DNA from: Paenibacillus_AB sp036577625
GTDB lineage: Bacteria > Bacillota > Bacilli > Paenibacillales > NBRC-103111
Direction of reading: 5' to 3'
Assembly: GCF_036577625.1 (NCBI RefSeq)
Contig: NZ_JARBDC010000064.1
Span: 1-64,000, forward strand
Length of the DNA stretch: 64,000 nt
Shown here piece after piece: positions 7,865 through 16,082 of the stretch. Every line of letters starts with the position of its first letter. Position 1 is the first letter of the stretch. The notes under the pieces were generated by a model. The model was not told the origin of the DNA. It ran no database searches and saw nothing but the letters and a program-made list of their open reading frames with translations. The translations under genes were made by a program, and so were the position numbers.

Positions 7865-8623
7865 TCACGATCCGTGATCCAGGCTTTGCATCTGTATGCC
7901 GGGGGGGAGATGGCCCGATTTGGCAATTTTGGTTGCCAAATAACGTCTATTGTATTTGGACGGCTTTCCCCAAATCGGGTAATGATCGTTGGTGGACAGC
8001 CCTTGTTCTTGCAACGATTGCAATTTTTTAGGATTGTTCGTAATCAGGGTCACGGGCTTGGGCCGCAAGTAGCGAAGCACCCGTATCGCTTCGTCATAGG
8101 AGCGGTGATCGTCCGAAAACCCTAGTGCGACATTGGCTTCCACCGTATCGTACCCTTCTTCTTGAAGCACGTACGTCAAAGATTTGGCGAATAAACCAAT
8201 TCCGCGTCCTTCGTGGTCGGCCAGATAGAACAGGGCACCGCTTCCGTTGTTCACCATCATGGACATGGAACGCCGCAATTGAAAGCCGCAATCGCACCGC
8301 TTGCTGCCGAATATATCTCCCGTATGGCAAATACTGTGCATCCGAACGAGCGTTTGCTCCGCGTTGGCGAAATCGCCGTAGACTAATACGGAGGATTGCT
8401 GATAGGACGCGAGATTCATCTGGGGAAGCACGGCGAGAAGATCTTCTTTTTGCAGCATGCTTTTCTCGATCTTTAACCATGCGTACCACTGGAACATTAT
8501 TTCCCGATCGTCCAATTGAACGGGAAGTCGAACCGGACCGACCAGGCCGATATCCGGGCGCCCCGGTTCCCTAAGAATGGTCAGCTTGTCCGCCAACACG
8601 CTTCTGACTAGTCGTTTCATCAT
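7865..8623 (-). CDS. ribA: GTP cyclohydrolase II (RibA-like)
   Basis: A 252-residue enzyme expected to open the imidazole ring of GTP, releasing formate and pyrophosphate and giving a diaminopyrimidine ribosyl phosphate. The zinc cysteines lie in CHTGDIFGSKRCDCG, the catalytic loop is DHEGRGIGL, the Tyr of SLTYVLQEEGYDTVEAN is conserved, and LITNNPKKL follows. About 60 extra N-terminal residues precede the usual core, and no RibB (dihydroxybutanone phosphate synthase) domain is fused. ATG 8623 has AAAGGAG about 11 nt upstream; a second ATG follows at once. The stop overlaps the ribosome-site region of the ribD-like gene. Confidence 0.9.
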   Translation of the reverse strand: MMKRLVRSVLADKLTILREPGRPDIGLVGPVRLPVQLDDREIMFQWYAWLKIEKSMLQKEDLLAVLPQMNLASYQQSSVLVYGDFANAEQTLVRMHSICHTGDIFGSKRCDCGFQLRRSMSMMVNNGSGALFYLADHEGRGIGLFAKSLTYVLQEEGYDTVEANVALGFSDDHRSYDEAIRVLRYLRPKPVTLITNNPKKLQSLQEQGLSTNDHYPIWGKPSKYNRRYLATKIAKSGHLPPGIQMQSLDHGS

Positions 8624-8727
8624 TGAATGTTCCGCTCCTTTATGAAGGAAAAGGAAGCAAGCGTTCCATTTTCGTCTCCTCCATGGATATGAGAATATCT
8701 CCGCAATCGGTTCCGGGGTACTAAGAG

Positions 8728-10182
8728 CTACGACATGACCAACGGGCGGAATTCCTGTTTTTGAAGCGGCTCGAACAATGCCGCCTTGCCGGGAAACCGA
8801 TCGGACTGGCAGTAATGGAGGCCGGCGACCTGCCAGCGCCGCAGAAACTCGTCGATCACGTCGTAATGGCTGCCCAGATGAAGGCGCACATACGGCGCAG
8901 GCGCAGCCTGATTGAAGAGCGATGCGCATAAAAGCGTACCCGTGGCATAAAACAAGTCGTCGCGGAACAGGTCGATGCCGTTTTCGAGCGCTTGATATAC
9001 TTTCGGCACCTCGAATAGCATGTAGGAGGTCGAGGGACCGACGCAAACGCTCTCGTTCGGCCAGCCCATTGCCTCGACCAGCTTTTGTCGCACGCGCTCC
9101 TTCTGGCGGGTGTAGAACATCCCGGTTTCCAATGTCCATTCGGCGGCTTCCCGGGTTGCAAGCCATGCGCACATCACTTCGGCGTTGTGAGTGTTGCAGT
9201 GGTACCGGTTTATCCACGACTCCCGGGCCAACCGGCGCAGCAGCATGGGCGAAGTTGTAATCGCGGCGACACCCATCGTGTTGCAGCTGAACTGTTTGCC
9301 GAAAGGTCGGGTCGCCATCCATCTCTCGAACATTCCGGATTGCACGATAGGGTTATCGCCTTCATTCTCGTCAAACAGATTCAATACGCTTTTCAAGGTG
9401 TTGACCACCGGAACACGCGGGTCGTGGACGTTGTAATAGGCGTCGTCGATCAGCAAATATCCCGATTCCTCCGCGCAAAGCCGGAGCAAATAGGCGGTTG
9501 CATCCGTCGGCCATTGCATTCCGGTCGGGTTGTGCTGCGGATTGCTCACCGCAATACCGATATGGACGTCGCGGCGCTGTCTGAGCTCCTGGACGACCGA
9601 GTCCCACTCGTTCAGATCGGGGAGCCATCCGTGTTTGGGACGAATCGGAAGATAGACGATGTCAAATCCGACATCCTTGAAAATCCCCCTGTAGTCCCAC
9701 GACGGAGTAGGCACAAGCGCGACCGGTTTTTTGCCGGGATGCAGCTCCCGGGAATGGCGGATCGCGATTTTGGCCAGATCGTACATCGCCATTCTCGTGG
9801 TCATCGCCAGGCATCCGACATCGATGTCAAGCCCATTGCCGGCCCGGCGGTCTTCAAGCTCGTGTTCACTGATAATCAGATTACGCATGAACGTACGATG
9901 CCGCTGAATTCCGTAGCCGCACTCGGCATATCCCATCATCTCGCGCGTGAAGGTAAACTTGTTGAGAAATTCCAGGAAGCGGGGACTTACGCCGTTCCAA
10001 TGCTCGCCTTTGACGGCGTAAAGAACCGGTCCGTGAGGCGATCCCGCTTTGACATACTCGTCGTAAAGCACTTGCTCCGGCGAACATTTGCGAAGCTCGT
10101 CAGACTCGTTGGCGAGATGATCGGCCGCTCCCGCGATATGGCTCCGAAGATGCGACGGCTGTACGCTTGCATGAATTTTCAT
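8728..10182 (-). CDS. PLP-dependent aminotransferase, class I/II fold
   Basis: A 484-residue fold-type I enzyme. Visible signatures are NPQHNPTGMQW (the NPxxNPTG substrate/cofactor region), LLIDDAYYNVHD (Asp contacting the PLP ring nitrogen, then Tyr) and the probable Schiff-base lysine in RPFGKQFSCNTMG. It is longer than typical aspartate aminotransferases, with about 90 extra N-terminal residues. GGGAGGG precedes the ATG by 8 nt. It is the first gene after the c-di-GMP riboswitch, upstream of GTP cyclohydrolase II and RibD homologues. This suggests it aminates a pathway intermediate or supplies an amino-acid building block. The substrate is unknown. Confidence 0.85.
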   Translation of the reverse strand: MKIHASVQPSHLRSHIAGAADHLANESDELRKCSPEQVLYDEYVKAGSPHGPVLYAVKGEHWNGVSPRFLEFLNKFTFTREMMGYAECGYGIQRHRTFMRNLIISEHELEDRRAGNGLDIDVGCLAMTTRMAMYDLAKIAIRHSRELHPGKKPVALVPTPSWDYRGIFKDVGFDIVYLPIRPKHGWLPDLNEWDSVVQELRQRRDVHIGIAVSNPQHNPTGMQWPTDATAYLLRLCAEESGYLLIDDAYYNVHDPRVPVVNTLKSVLNLFDENEGDNPIVQSGMFERWMATRPFGKQFSCNTMGVAAITTSPMLLRRLARESWINRYHCNTHNAEVMCAWLATREAAEWTLETGMFYTRQKERVRQKLVEAMGWPNESVCVGPSTSYMLFEVPKVYQALENGIDLFRDDLFYATGTLLCASLFNQAAPAPYVRLHLGSHYDVIDEFLRRWQVAGLHYCQSDRFPGKAALFEPLQKQEFRPLVMS

Positions 10183-10331
10183 ATGAATATCCCTCCCTTG
10201 TTTTAGGCCAGGCCGTCGCCTGGCGGCTTGTCCGGAAAACGGATTTTCCCGGCTGCTTGTTCCTCCTCCGTATTATGGCGTTTTTAACGCGAGCGGCGCA
10301 TCCCCCCTTTCAATGTCTTGGCAGAAAACGC

Positions 10332-10386
10332 AAAAAGCCTCCGTCCACTTTAATAAATCCATAAATAGAAAGATAGACGGAGGCTT
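10332..10386 (-). terminator. riboswitch expression-platform terminator
   Basis: Read leftward, AAGCCTCCGTC (10386-10376) pairs fully with GACGGAGGCTT (10345-10335) around a 30-nt loop, and the run TTTTTGCGTTTT follows. It sits a few bases after the c-di-GMP aptamer and before the aminotransferase gene, so ligand binding probably decides whether transcription continues. Confidence 0.85.
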
Positions 10387-10390
10387 CCGT

Positions 10391-10490
10391 CGTATTCGGC
10401 AGCTGGCTGGCATCGCGGCGGCAGATCGGCCCGCTTTAGCCCCTGTAGCTTTGCGTCGCCACTTTTCAGTGGGTTTGCTATTATCGTACG
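10391..10490 (-). promoter_or_regulatory. c-di-GMP-I riboswitch (GEMM-I aptamer)
   Basis: Read leftward, the segment has the GEMM-I order: GCAAACC, the hairpin CACTGAAAAGTG with a GAAA loop, GACGCAAAGC, CTAAAGC, then GCCAGCCAGCTGCCGA. These match the conserved parts of the Vibrio Vc2 class: GAAA tetraloop, GACGCAAAGCC, CCTAAA, GGTAGC and GCCGA-type ends. CGTA (10490-10487) can pair with TACG (10394-10391) as an outer stem. It precedes a terminator and the aminotransferase-ribA-ribD cluster. Whether c-di-GMP turns expression on or off was not determined from the pairing. Confidence 0.92.
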
Positions 10491-10646
10491 AAGTATTCAA
10501 TTGTCAATCTATTCAGAATATACTACGTTTTCCATTGAGAATCGATAGGTCTTGTGTTTTATATTTCTGAGAGTTATTGTAAAATATAATTTTCGTTGCT
10601 CCGGTATGGTTAAGAACTGAAATTTACGTTCGGGAGGAAAAGTCCG

Positions 10647-11174
10647 ATGGGAAACGAGCTGCGACTTGTAAGGCCGTCCGCCGAATACCGCGACGCTTAC
10701 CTATCGTTTTATAACGAATGGCTGGGGAGCGGGGAAAAGATGGTGCCGTGGGTGATCGCAAGAGACCCGTCCGATTTCGCGGCGATGCTCGACTATTTGT
10801 TTTCGCAGGACAGCGAGGAAAAGCTCGACGACCCGAATTGGGTGCCGCATTCGACGTACTGGCTGATCGACGGGAGGAACGAAGTCGCGGGCGTAACGAA
10901 CATTCGCCATCGGCTGAACCGGAAGCTGCTGAACAGCGGCGGGCATATCGGCTACGGCATTCGTCCGTCCGCGCGGCGGAAAGGGTACGCGACCGCTCTG
11001 CTTGCGCTTGCGCTGCAAAAGGCGAGGGAACTCGGCATTTCCGACGTTCTCGTCTGCTGCGACCGGAACAACGTCGGCTCGGAAAAAACGATATTGAAAA
11101 ACGGGGGCGTATTCGAGTCGGAATATACGGAGGAGGACGGCGGCGCCGTCAAACGGTTTTGGATCGGTCCATAA
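10647..11174 (+). CDS. GNAT family acetyltransferase
   Basis: A 175-residue N-acetyltransferase-fold protein that should transfer acetyl from acetyl-CoA to an amine. The acetyl-CoA loop is visible as IRPSARRKGYATALL (about residues 108-122), with GGHIGYGIRP before it and VCCDRNNVGSEKTILKNGG after it, as in the RimJ/RimL-like and COG3981 groups. GGGAGG lies 10 nt before the ATG. It is divergent from the c-di-GMP riboswitch transcript, with about 150 bp of AT-rich DNA between them containing a TATAAT near 10585. The substrate is unknown. Confidence 0.85.
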   Translation: MGNELRLVRPSAEYRDAYLSFYNEWLGSGEKMVPWVIARDPSDFAAMLDYLFSQDSEEKLDDPNWVPHSTYWLIDGRNEVAGVTNIRHRLNRKLLNSGGHIGYGIRPSARRKGYATALLALALQKARELGISDVLVCCDRNNVGSEKTILKNGGVFESEYTEEDGGAVKRFWIGP

Positions 11175-11194
11175 GGCGCAGGAGAAAATACAAA

Positions 11195-11265
11195 CAAACG
11201 TGTGAGTATATTTATGCCTTTATATTAAGCAATGGATTGATTATTACGCAAACGTGTGCTATTTT
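11195..11265 (+). promoter_or_regulatory. lacI-type gene promoter with repeated CAAACGTGTG sites
   Basis: TTGATT (11237-11242) and TATTTT (11260-11265) are spaced 17 bp. The decamer CAAACGTGTG occurs at 11195-11204 and again at 11249-11258, inside the promoter spacer, 54 bp apart. A repressor bound there would block polymerase, so these are candidate operators for autoregulation by the LacI-type protein that follows. The sites are not symmetric, so the pairing with this regulator is an inference. Confidence 0.5.
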
Positions 11266-11300
11266 GAAATTGTACAGAAGCTGCGGAGGCTTGGAAAACG

Positions 11301-12299
11301 ATGGTTACTATCAAAGATATTGCGAGAGCCGCAGGCGTCACGCATTCGACCGTATCCCGCGCTCTCAACAACGAAGCCGGCGTCAGCGAGAAGATGAGGC
11401 AAAAAATCGCCGATATCGCGAGGCAGATGAACTATGTTCCGAATGTGGCGGCCAAACGGCTGATTCGTAAAAAAACGAATTATATCGGTCTTATTTGGCC
11501 GAGAATGGAAGGGCTTTTCTTTTACAATTTGAGTCTGGCGTTGCATAAAGAGGGCAAAAAACGAGGCTACGATGTCATCATGACGATGGCCGATCCGGTA
11601 GAAGCGCTTCGCAGCTTCAATCAGTTGATGGTCGATTACGTCGTCTATTGGACCGGCTTCATCGACTGGGTCCCTTCGTTCGACTTTATCAAGGAGGCGG
11701 AACGATTCGACGGAAAAATGATTTTGCTTGGCGGAGGAAAGATGGAAGGGGCTCATTCGATCGAAATCAACCGAAGAGGCGGGATATACGAAGCCGTACG
11801 CTATTTGGCGGAACTAGGGCACCGTTCGATCGGGTTTGTCGGTTACCCGTCATTGGACAAATTCAACGGCTATATGCAAGGGATCACGGAATTCGGGCTG
11901 AATTACCGTCCGGATTTCATTGTCAATTCGACCGAATCTTCGAAGGAACAGGCATTCGAAGCGTTCATCGACAAGTCGGACAGGCCGTCCGCGCTAGTCG
12001 TCGATTGCCAAGGTACGCTCGTCTGGCTTAACCGGCTGTTGAAGCGGCATCGCTTGCACATTCCGGACGATATGTCGCTCATCGTTTACGATGACGTACC
12101 GGAGATGGAGATGTTCGATATTCCGCCCACGACGGTCGGTCCTTCGATCGATCGGCTTGTCGACCGCTCGCTGGAACTGCTGCTTCCGGGCGCTGCTACG
12201 GAACGGGCGGATGGGGACGAAGACGGAGCATGGACGCACGAAACGATGGAGCCGACTTTGACGGTGCGCCAATCGACCCGCGAAATCCATAACGGATAA
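11301..12299 (+). CDS. LacI family transcriptional regulator
   Basis: A 332-residue repressor. The N-terminal helix-turn-helix and hinge are clear (TIKDIARAAGVTHSTVSRAL, then AAKRLIRKKTNYIGLI). The remaining 270 residues form a periplasmic-binding-like ligand domain with GHRSIGFVGYPS and DDMSLIVYDDVPEM. GGAGG lies 12 nt before the ATG. It is followed by a sugar-binding lipoprotein and a pectin-lyase-fold protein in the same direction. It probably senses a sugar released from the polysaccharide these genes handle. Confidence 0.92.
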   Translation: MVTIKDIARAAGVTHSTVSRALNNEAGVSEKMRQKIADIARQMNYVPNVAAKRLIRKKTNYIGLIWPRMEGLFFYNLSLALHKEGKKRGYDVIMTMADPVEALRSFNQLMVDYVVYWTGFIDWVPSFDFIKEAERFDGKMILLGGGKMEGAHSIEINRRGGIYEAVRYLAELGHRSIGFVGYPSLDKFNGYMQGITEFGLNYRPDFIVNSTESSKEQAFEAFIDKSDRPSALVVDCQGTLVWLNRLLKRHRLHIPDDMSLIVYDDVPEMEMFDIPPTTVGPSIDRLVDRSLELLLPGAATERADGDEDGAWTHETMEPTLTVRQSTREIHNG

Positions 12300-12313
12300 G
12301 AGGGAAGTCGATA

Positions 12314-12332
12314 ACGGCCATGGCCGTCTTTT
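12314..12332 (+). terminator. weak terminator-like palindrome after the lacI-type gene
   Basis: ACGGCCATGGCCGT is a perfect 14-bp palindrome able to form a 5-bp stem with a CATG loop, followed by CTTTT. It is short, so it may only attenuate. The remaining bases to 12521 contain no other recognisable element except the ribosome site of the next gene. Confidence 0.4.
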
Positions 12333-12521
12333 CAGCCGGTCGGAAATCGATTGCTACCGTATGGAAGCGGTTGCAGAACAATTGACGCGCTTTGCCGCGA
12401 AAGGGGGGATGCCCGGCATTCAATACGATGATGACTGGCTGTCTTCAATCGAAAACGCGAACACCATGCAGGCGGAAAGTGATATTGCAATTCGCCACTT
12501 CGGAACGAACGGAGGACGACT

Positions 12522-13859
12522 ATGTTGAACAGAAAGGTATCGGCCATAGCTGCCGGAACTGCGCTGATCGCGCTGCTGTCTTCTTGCGGAGGAAGCTCGG
12601 GCGGCAACGCCGGCGACGCGAACCCGAAAGAGGCCGGACCGGCGCCATCCAAGATCGATACGGACAAGCCGCTTGAAATCGTGTTTCATACGAACAGCGG
12701 CGATTCGGAAGAAGCCTTTAACGATTTGTACGGAAACGCACTGCGAAAAAAGTTCCCGAATTGGACGATCCGGTATGTTCAGTCCAAAGCGGGACAGACG
12801 CTTCCCGAGCTTCTTGCCCAAGGGCAGCAAATCGACGTGCTGTACGCATCCGCTCCGTACTTTTTCCAGCTCGTAACAAACGTCAATATGCAGTACGACA
12901 TGACGGAGCTGGCCAAGACGCGGCAAGTCGATTTAACCAAATTCGAGCCGACGTTAATCGACGGTATCCGTTCGTCCGGCGACGGCAAGCTGTACGGATT
13001 GCCGATCACGAACATGAATCAGGTGTTGTTTTATAACAAAGGGATATTCAACCAATTCGGCGTGCCGTATCCGAAAGACGGGATGACTTGGGACGATGCG
13101 CTGGAGCTGGCGAAAAAAGTAACCCGGCGCGAAGGCGACCGGCAATACATCGGCTTGGCGGCTTCGCCGGCCCACATACTTGGTTCGAACCAGCTGTCCA
13201 AGCCCTATACCGATCCGGTCACGGATAAGCCGACGTTTCAGGACGACGCCTGGAAGCAGTTGATTCGGACATTGTTTCTTGCCCCGGCCGAAGACGAAGG
13301 ATATAAGGCGAGGGCGACCGAGCTGAAGCGGATTCCGTACCGGCTGGAGCTGACGAACTCGCAGGAGCTGGCGATGTTTGTATTCAATTCGCAATTTCCG
13401 TTCATCGTGCCGAAAGATATGGAAAAAATCGAGTGGGACCTCGTCTCGCTGCCGACGTTCAAGGAAAAGCCGAAAGTGGGCTCTCAGGCGGCGCCGGTCG
13501 TGATGGGCGTTACGAGCTCGGCCAAAAACAAAGAAGCGGCAATGGAGGCGATCGCGTATTTGACCGGCGCCGACATCCAAATGTCGTACTCGAAGAAAGG
13601 CATCATGCCCGTCATCGACGAGGCTGCGGTCAAAAAAGCTTATGGTTCGGAATCCGCCTTCAAGGACAAAAACTGGCAAGCCGTCTTCTACAACGAATTC
13701 GCGCCGATGGCCAAAAAATCGAAGTACCAACTGCTTGTCGAAGGCAAGCTGACCCCGAATATCGTCGACGTTGTAACCGGCAAAACCGACCTGAATACGG
13801 CGCTCCGCAAATCGGCGGAAGAAGCTGAGAAAGCGATCGCCGAGGAAAAGCAAAAATAA
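12522..13859 (+). CDS. ABC sugar-binding lipoprotein (extracellular solute-binding family 1)
   Basis: A 445-residue lipoprotein with signal peptide and lipobox (LSSC, Cys22), then a Gly/Ser linker and a family-1 binding fold. It shares FNQFGVPYPKDGMTW and the C-terminal pattern KTDLNTALRKSAEEAEK with the other two binding proteins in the window. GGAGGAC precedes the ATG by 4 nt. It lies between a LacI regulator and a pectin-lyase-fold protein, so it probably captures oligosaccharides from the same glycan. No permease genes are present; it must share one encoded elsewhere or act as a sensor. Confidence 0.88.
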   Translation: MLNRKVSAIAAGTALIALLSSCGGSSGGNAGDANPKEAGPAPSKIDTDKPLEIVFHTNSGDSEEAFNDLYGNALRKKFPNWTIRYVQSKAGQTLPELLAQGQQIDVLYASAPYFFQLVTNVNMQYDMTELAKTRQVDLTKFEPTLIDGIRSSGDGKLYGLPITNMNQVLFYNKGIFNQFGVPYPKDGMTWDDALELAKKVTRREGDRQYIGLAASPAHILGSNQLSKPYTDPVTDKPTFQDDAWKQLIRTLFLAPAEDEGYKARATELKRIPYRLELTNSQELAMFVFNSQFPFIVPKDMEKIEWDLVSLPTFKEKPKVGSQAAPVVMGVTSSAKNKEAAMEAIAYLTGADIQMSYSKKGIMPVIDEAAVKKAYGSESAFKDKNWQAVFYNEFAPMAKKSKYQLLVEGKLTPNIVDVVTGKTDLNTALRKSAEEAEKAIAEEKQK

Positions 13860-13885
13860 TTTCAATGTTGCCTGGAGGTGCAGCG

Positions 13886-16048
13886 ATGGATCAGACAAGA
13901 AGAAAGCTGCTTGCTTCGCTGGGTATGGCGGGGGCTGGCGCCTTGTTTTCCAGCTCGATAAGCGGGGCGGCGGACGGGGTGTTCGGAAATTCGGTAACAG
14001 CCGTCGTATACGGCGGAGGCGGGTGCGCTCCGATACCTGATGCGGAAACGTGCGCAGCGATGTTTGTTGCGGACATTCGGTCGATGACGGACGTATGCGC
14101 ATCCGCGGCATATTACGTACTTGACGGCGGAAAGGAAGGCTTTTTTCGATACGATGCCTCGGACACGAACTCTGCCGACAACGGAGGAACCGTATTGGTG
14201 ACGGCTGCCGGCCATAGACTGAAGCGGGTCGTCACCGATGGCATCGTGCAAGTATCGTGGTTCGGCGCACGCGGCGACGGCAATGCGGACGACACCGATG
14301 CGATCCAGGCCGCGATCGATTTCGTGTCCGGGAAGAAGGACGGCGGTACGGTATATTTCCCGCCGGGTACGTATATTGTCTCCCCGACGATGACAAGACG
14401 GATCGTGCTTCGCAGCAACGTGCATGTAACGGGAAGCCGCAATGCAATCGTCAAAGTAAAGCCCGATGCAGGCAACTACTTGACGGTTTTCGGGCCGCAG
14501 AGCAATTCGACGATGTTGAAGAACGTATCGATTTCCCAAATATGCATCGACCAGAACGGAACGAACAACACGACGGGGTATGTGCAAGCGGGGGCGAATG
14601 CGGGGGCGCAGTTTGCGGTTATGGCTTTCCGATTCGAGGGCGTTACGATCGACAACGTCCGGTTCGAAACGGCATCCGGCATCAATACCGTCGTGTTGAA
14701 CGGAAGCGGCTCGCGAGAGGCGGTTGTCCGCAACTGCTACTTCAAATTCGTTCGGGCGAACGGCGCGCCGAATTACGACCATGCTACCGTCTATTTCAAC
14801 TGCGATAATCATTATGCCGTGAATAACGTATTTGTCGCGGACGTTGGCGATAAGGCATATGCTGCCATCGAAACGCATAACGGACTGAGCGTAATATCCG
14901 GCAATGTAATGGAAGGGTACTGCACGGGTGTAAACGTATGCAGCGCCAGCACCGGCCAGCCGATGGCGCGGGCGTCGTCCGATATTACCGTAGTCGGAAA
15001 CACTATCGGTCGGACGAATCACGGCATCCGGTTATGGCCGTTTACCGGGCAACGTTTAAGCAATGTGACCATTGCCGCCAATACGATATCCGTCGCTTCC
15101 GCCGATCACCGGGAAATGACGAGTTCTGCGATCAGTATCGTTCCCGAAGGGGTGAATCAAACGTTAAGCGGCACGGTCGACAATTTGACGATATCGGACA
15201 ATACGATCCGATTTCAGGTCGAGCCTGAAGCCAGGACGATGTCGGAATCGTTCGTCTATGCGATCGGGTTGGCGTCGTACGGTCATGTTCGAAATGTAAG
15301 CGTATACAACAATTCGATCGTCGGAGCGCCGCTCACCGCCATTCGGGTCGGAATCCGCAGCGTCCCGTATACGTACGAGAATATTCAATTGAAGCACAAT
15401 ATGATCGTCGATGCGGGAATTTACGCATTTGCCGCCAATGCCGGTTTTCGTAGCGCTATTTTTTTGGACGGACATTTAAGTCGCGTATACGCCGATGACA
15501 ACGTCATTGTCGACACCGGCGAAACGATGAGAGGCTTTCAATCGTTTTATACGAATTCGATGAACGGCGCTTCGTTCAACGACGTTTCGATCCGAAACAA
15601 TAAAGCGACTGCCAAACAAGGCGGCTACCTTCTAGCAATCCAGGCAGGGCAAGTCGATACGGGAAGCAAAACCGCGACGCATTACAGCGAGTCGATCCCG
15701 CCTTCGGCGAAAATGTCCGTCGAGTTGGGAGACGTAATCGTCCTTACGGGTCCGCTGACGACCGGACAATATTACGGTTACCGCGTCGGGAAAGCGGGAA
15801 CGTTCGGAACGACCGGAAGTCTGACCGCTACCGGCGCGGGCGGAAACCGATATATCTCCGTAAGCGACGCGAGCGTGCTGGGTGTCGGCGACGTAATCCG
15901 GATAGCGGGTCTCGGCACAACGGATTTCAAAGTCATTTACGCTTCCGGAACGACCATCATGCTTGACACGGTTTTGAGTGCATCGGTCACCGACGCCTTC
16001 GTTACATATTCGGCGCCGGTATTGAATCCGTTCGGTCAGCTGGCTTGA
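13886..16048 (+). CDS. Tat-exported pectin-lyase-fold (beta-helix) protein
   Basis: A 720-residue protein. The N-terminus TRRKLLASLGMAGAGALF is a twin-arginine-type signal, implying export folded. Near residue 125 the segment WFGARGDGNADDTDAIQAAI followed by GGTVYFPPGTY is the hallmark of the pectate-lyase-3 superfamily found in glycan lyases, hydrolases and phage tailspikes. The middle 450 residues show repeated short strands with N-rich turns (for example NVTIAANTI and NLTISDNTI), a right-handed beta-helix. The last 100 residues are a separate Gly/Thr-rich region. TGGAGGTG precedes ATG 13886. Substrate and catalytic residues cannot be assigned. Confidence 0.8.
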   Translation: MDQTRRKLLASLGMAGAGALFSSSISGAADGVFGNSVTAVVYGGGGCAPIPDAETCAAMFVADIRSMTDVCASAAYYVLDGGKEGFFRYDASDTNSADNGGTVLVTAAGHRLKRVVTDGIVQVSWFGARGDGNADDTDAIQAAIDFVSGKKDGGTVYFPPGTYIVSPTMTRRIVLRSNVHVTGSRNAIVKVKPDAGNYLTVFGPQSNSTMLKNVSISQICIDQNGTNNTTGYVQAGANAGAQFAVMAFRFEGVTIDNVRFETASGINTVVLNGSGSREAVVRNCYFKFVRANGAPNYDHATVYFNCDNHYAVNNVFVADVGDKAYAAIETHNGLSVISGNVMEGYCTGVNVCSASTGQPMARASSDITVVGNTIGRTNHGIRLWPFTGQRLSNVTIAANTISVASADHREMTSSAISIVPEGVNQTLSGTVDNLTISDNTIRFQVEPEARTMSESFVYAIGLASYGHVRNVSVYNNSIVGAPLTAIRVGIRSVPYTYENIQLKHNMIVDAGIYAFAANAGFRSAIFLDGHLSRVYADDNVIVDTGETMRGFQSFYTNSMNGASFNDVSIRNNKATAKQGGYLLAIQAGQVDTGSKTATHYSESIPPSAKMSVELGDVIVLTGPLTTGQYYGYRVGKAGTFGTTGSLTATGAGGNRYISVSDASVLGVGDVIRIAGLGTTDFKVIYASGTTIMLDTVLSASVTDAFVTYSAPVLNPFGQLA

Positions 16049-16082
16049 CGGTATACGTACATGCGAGCTACTACGGCCTCTC

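Noticed and set aside
10391..10490. FMN riboswitch expected before riboflavin-type genes
   Set aside because: The conserved FMN aptamer blocks are absent; the sequence fits c-di-GMP-I instead.
10480..10507. TTGACA and GATAAT spaced 16 bp, leftward, as the riboswitch promoter
   Set aside because: A start from it would fall inside the aptamer and remove its 5' outer stem, so I do not list it, though the match is good and transcript mapping should decide.
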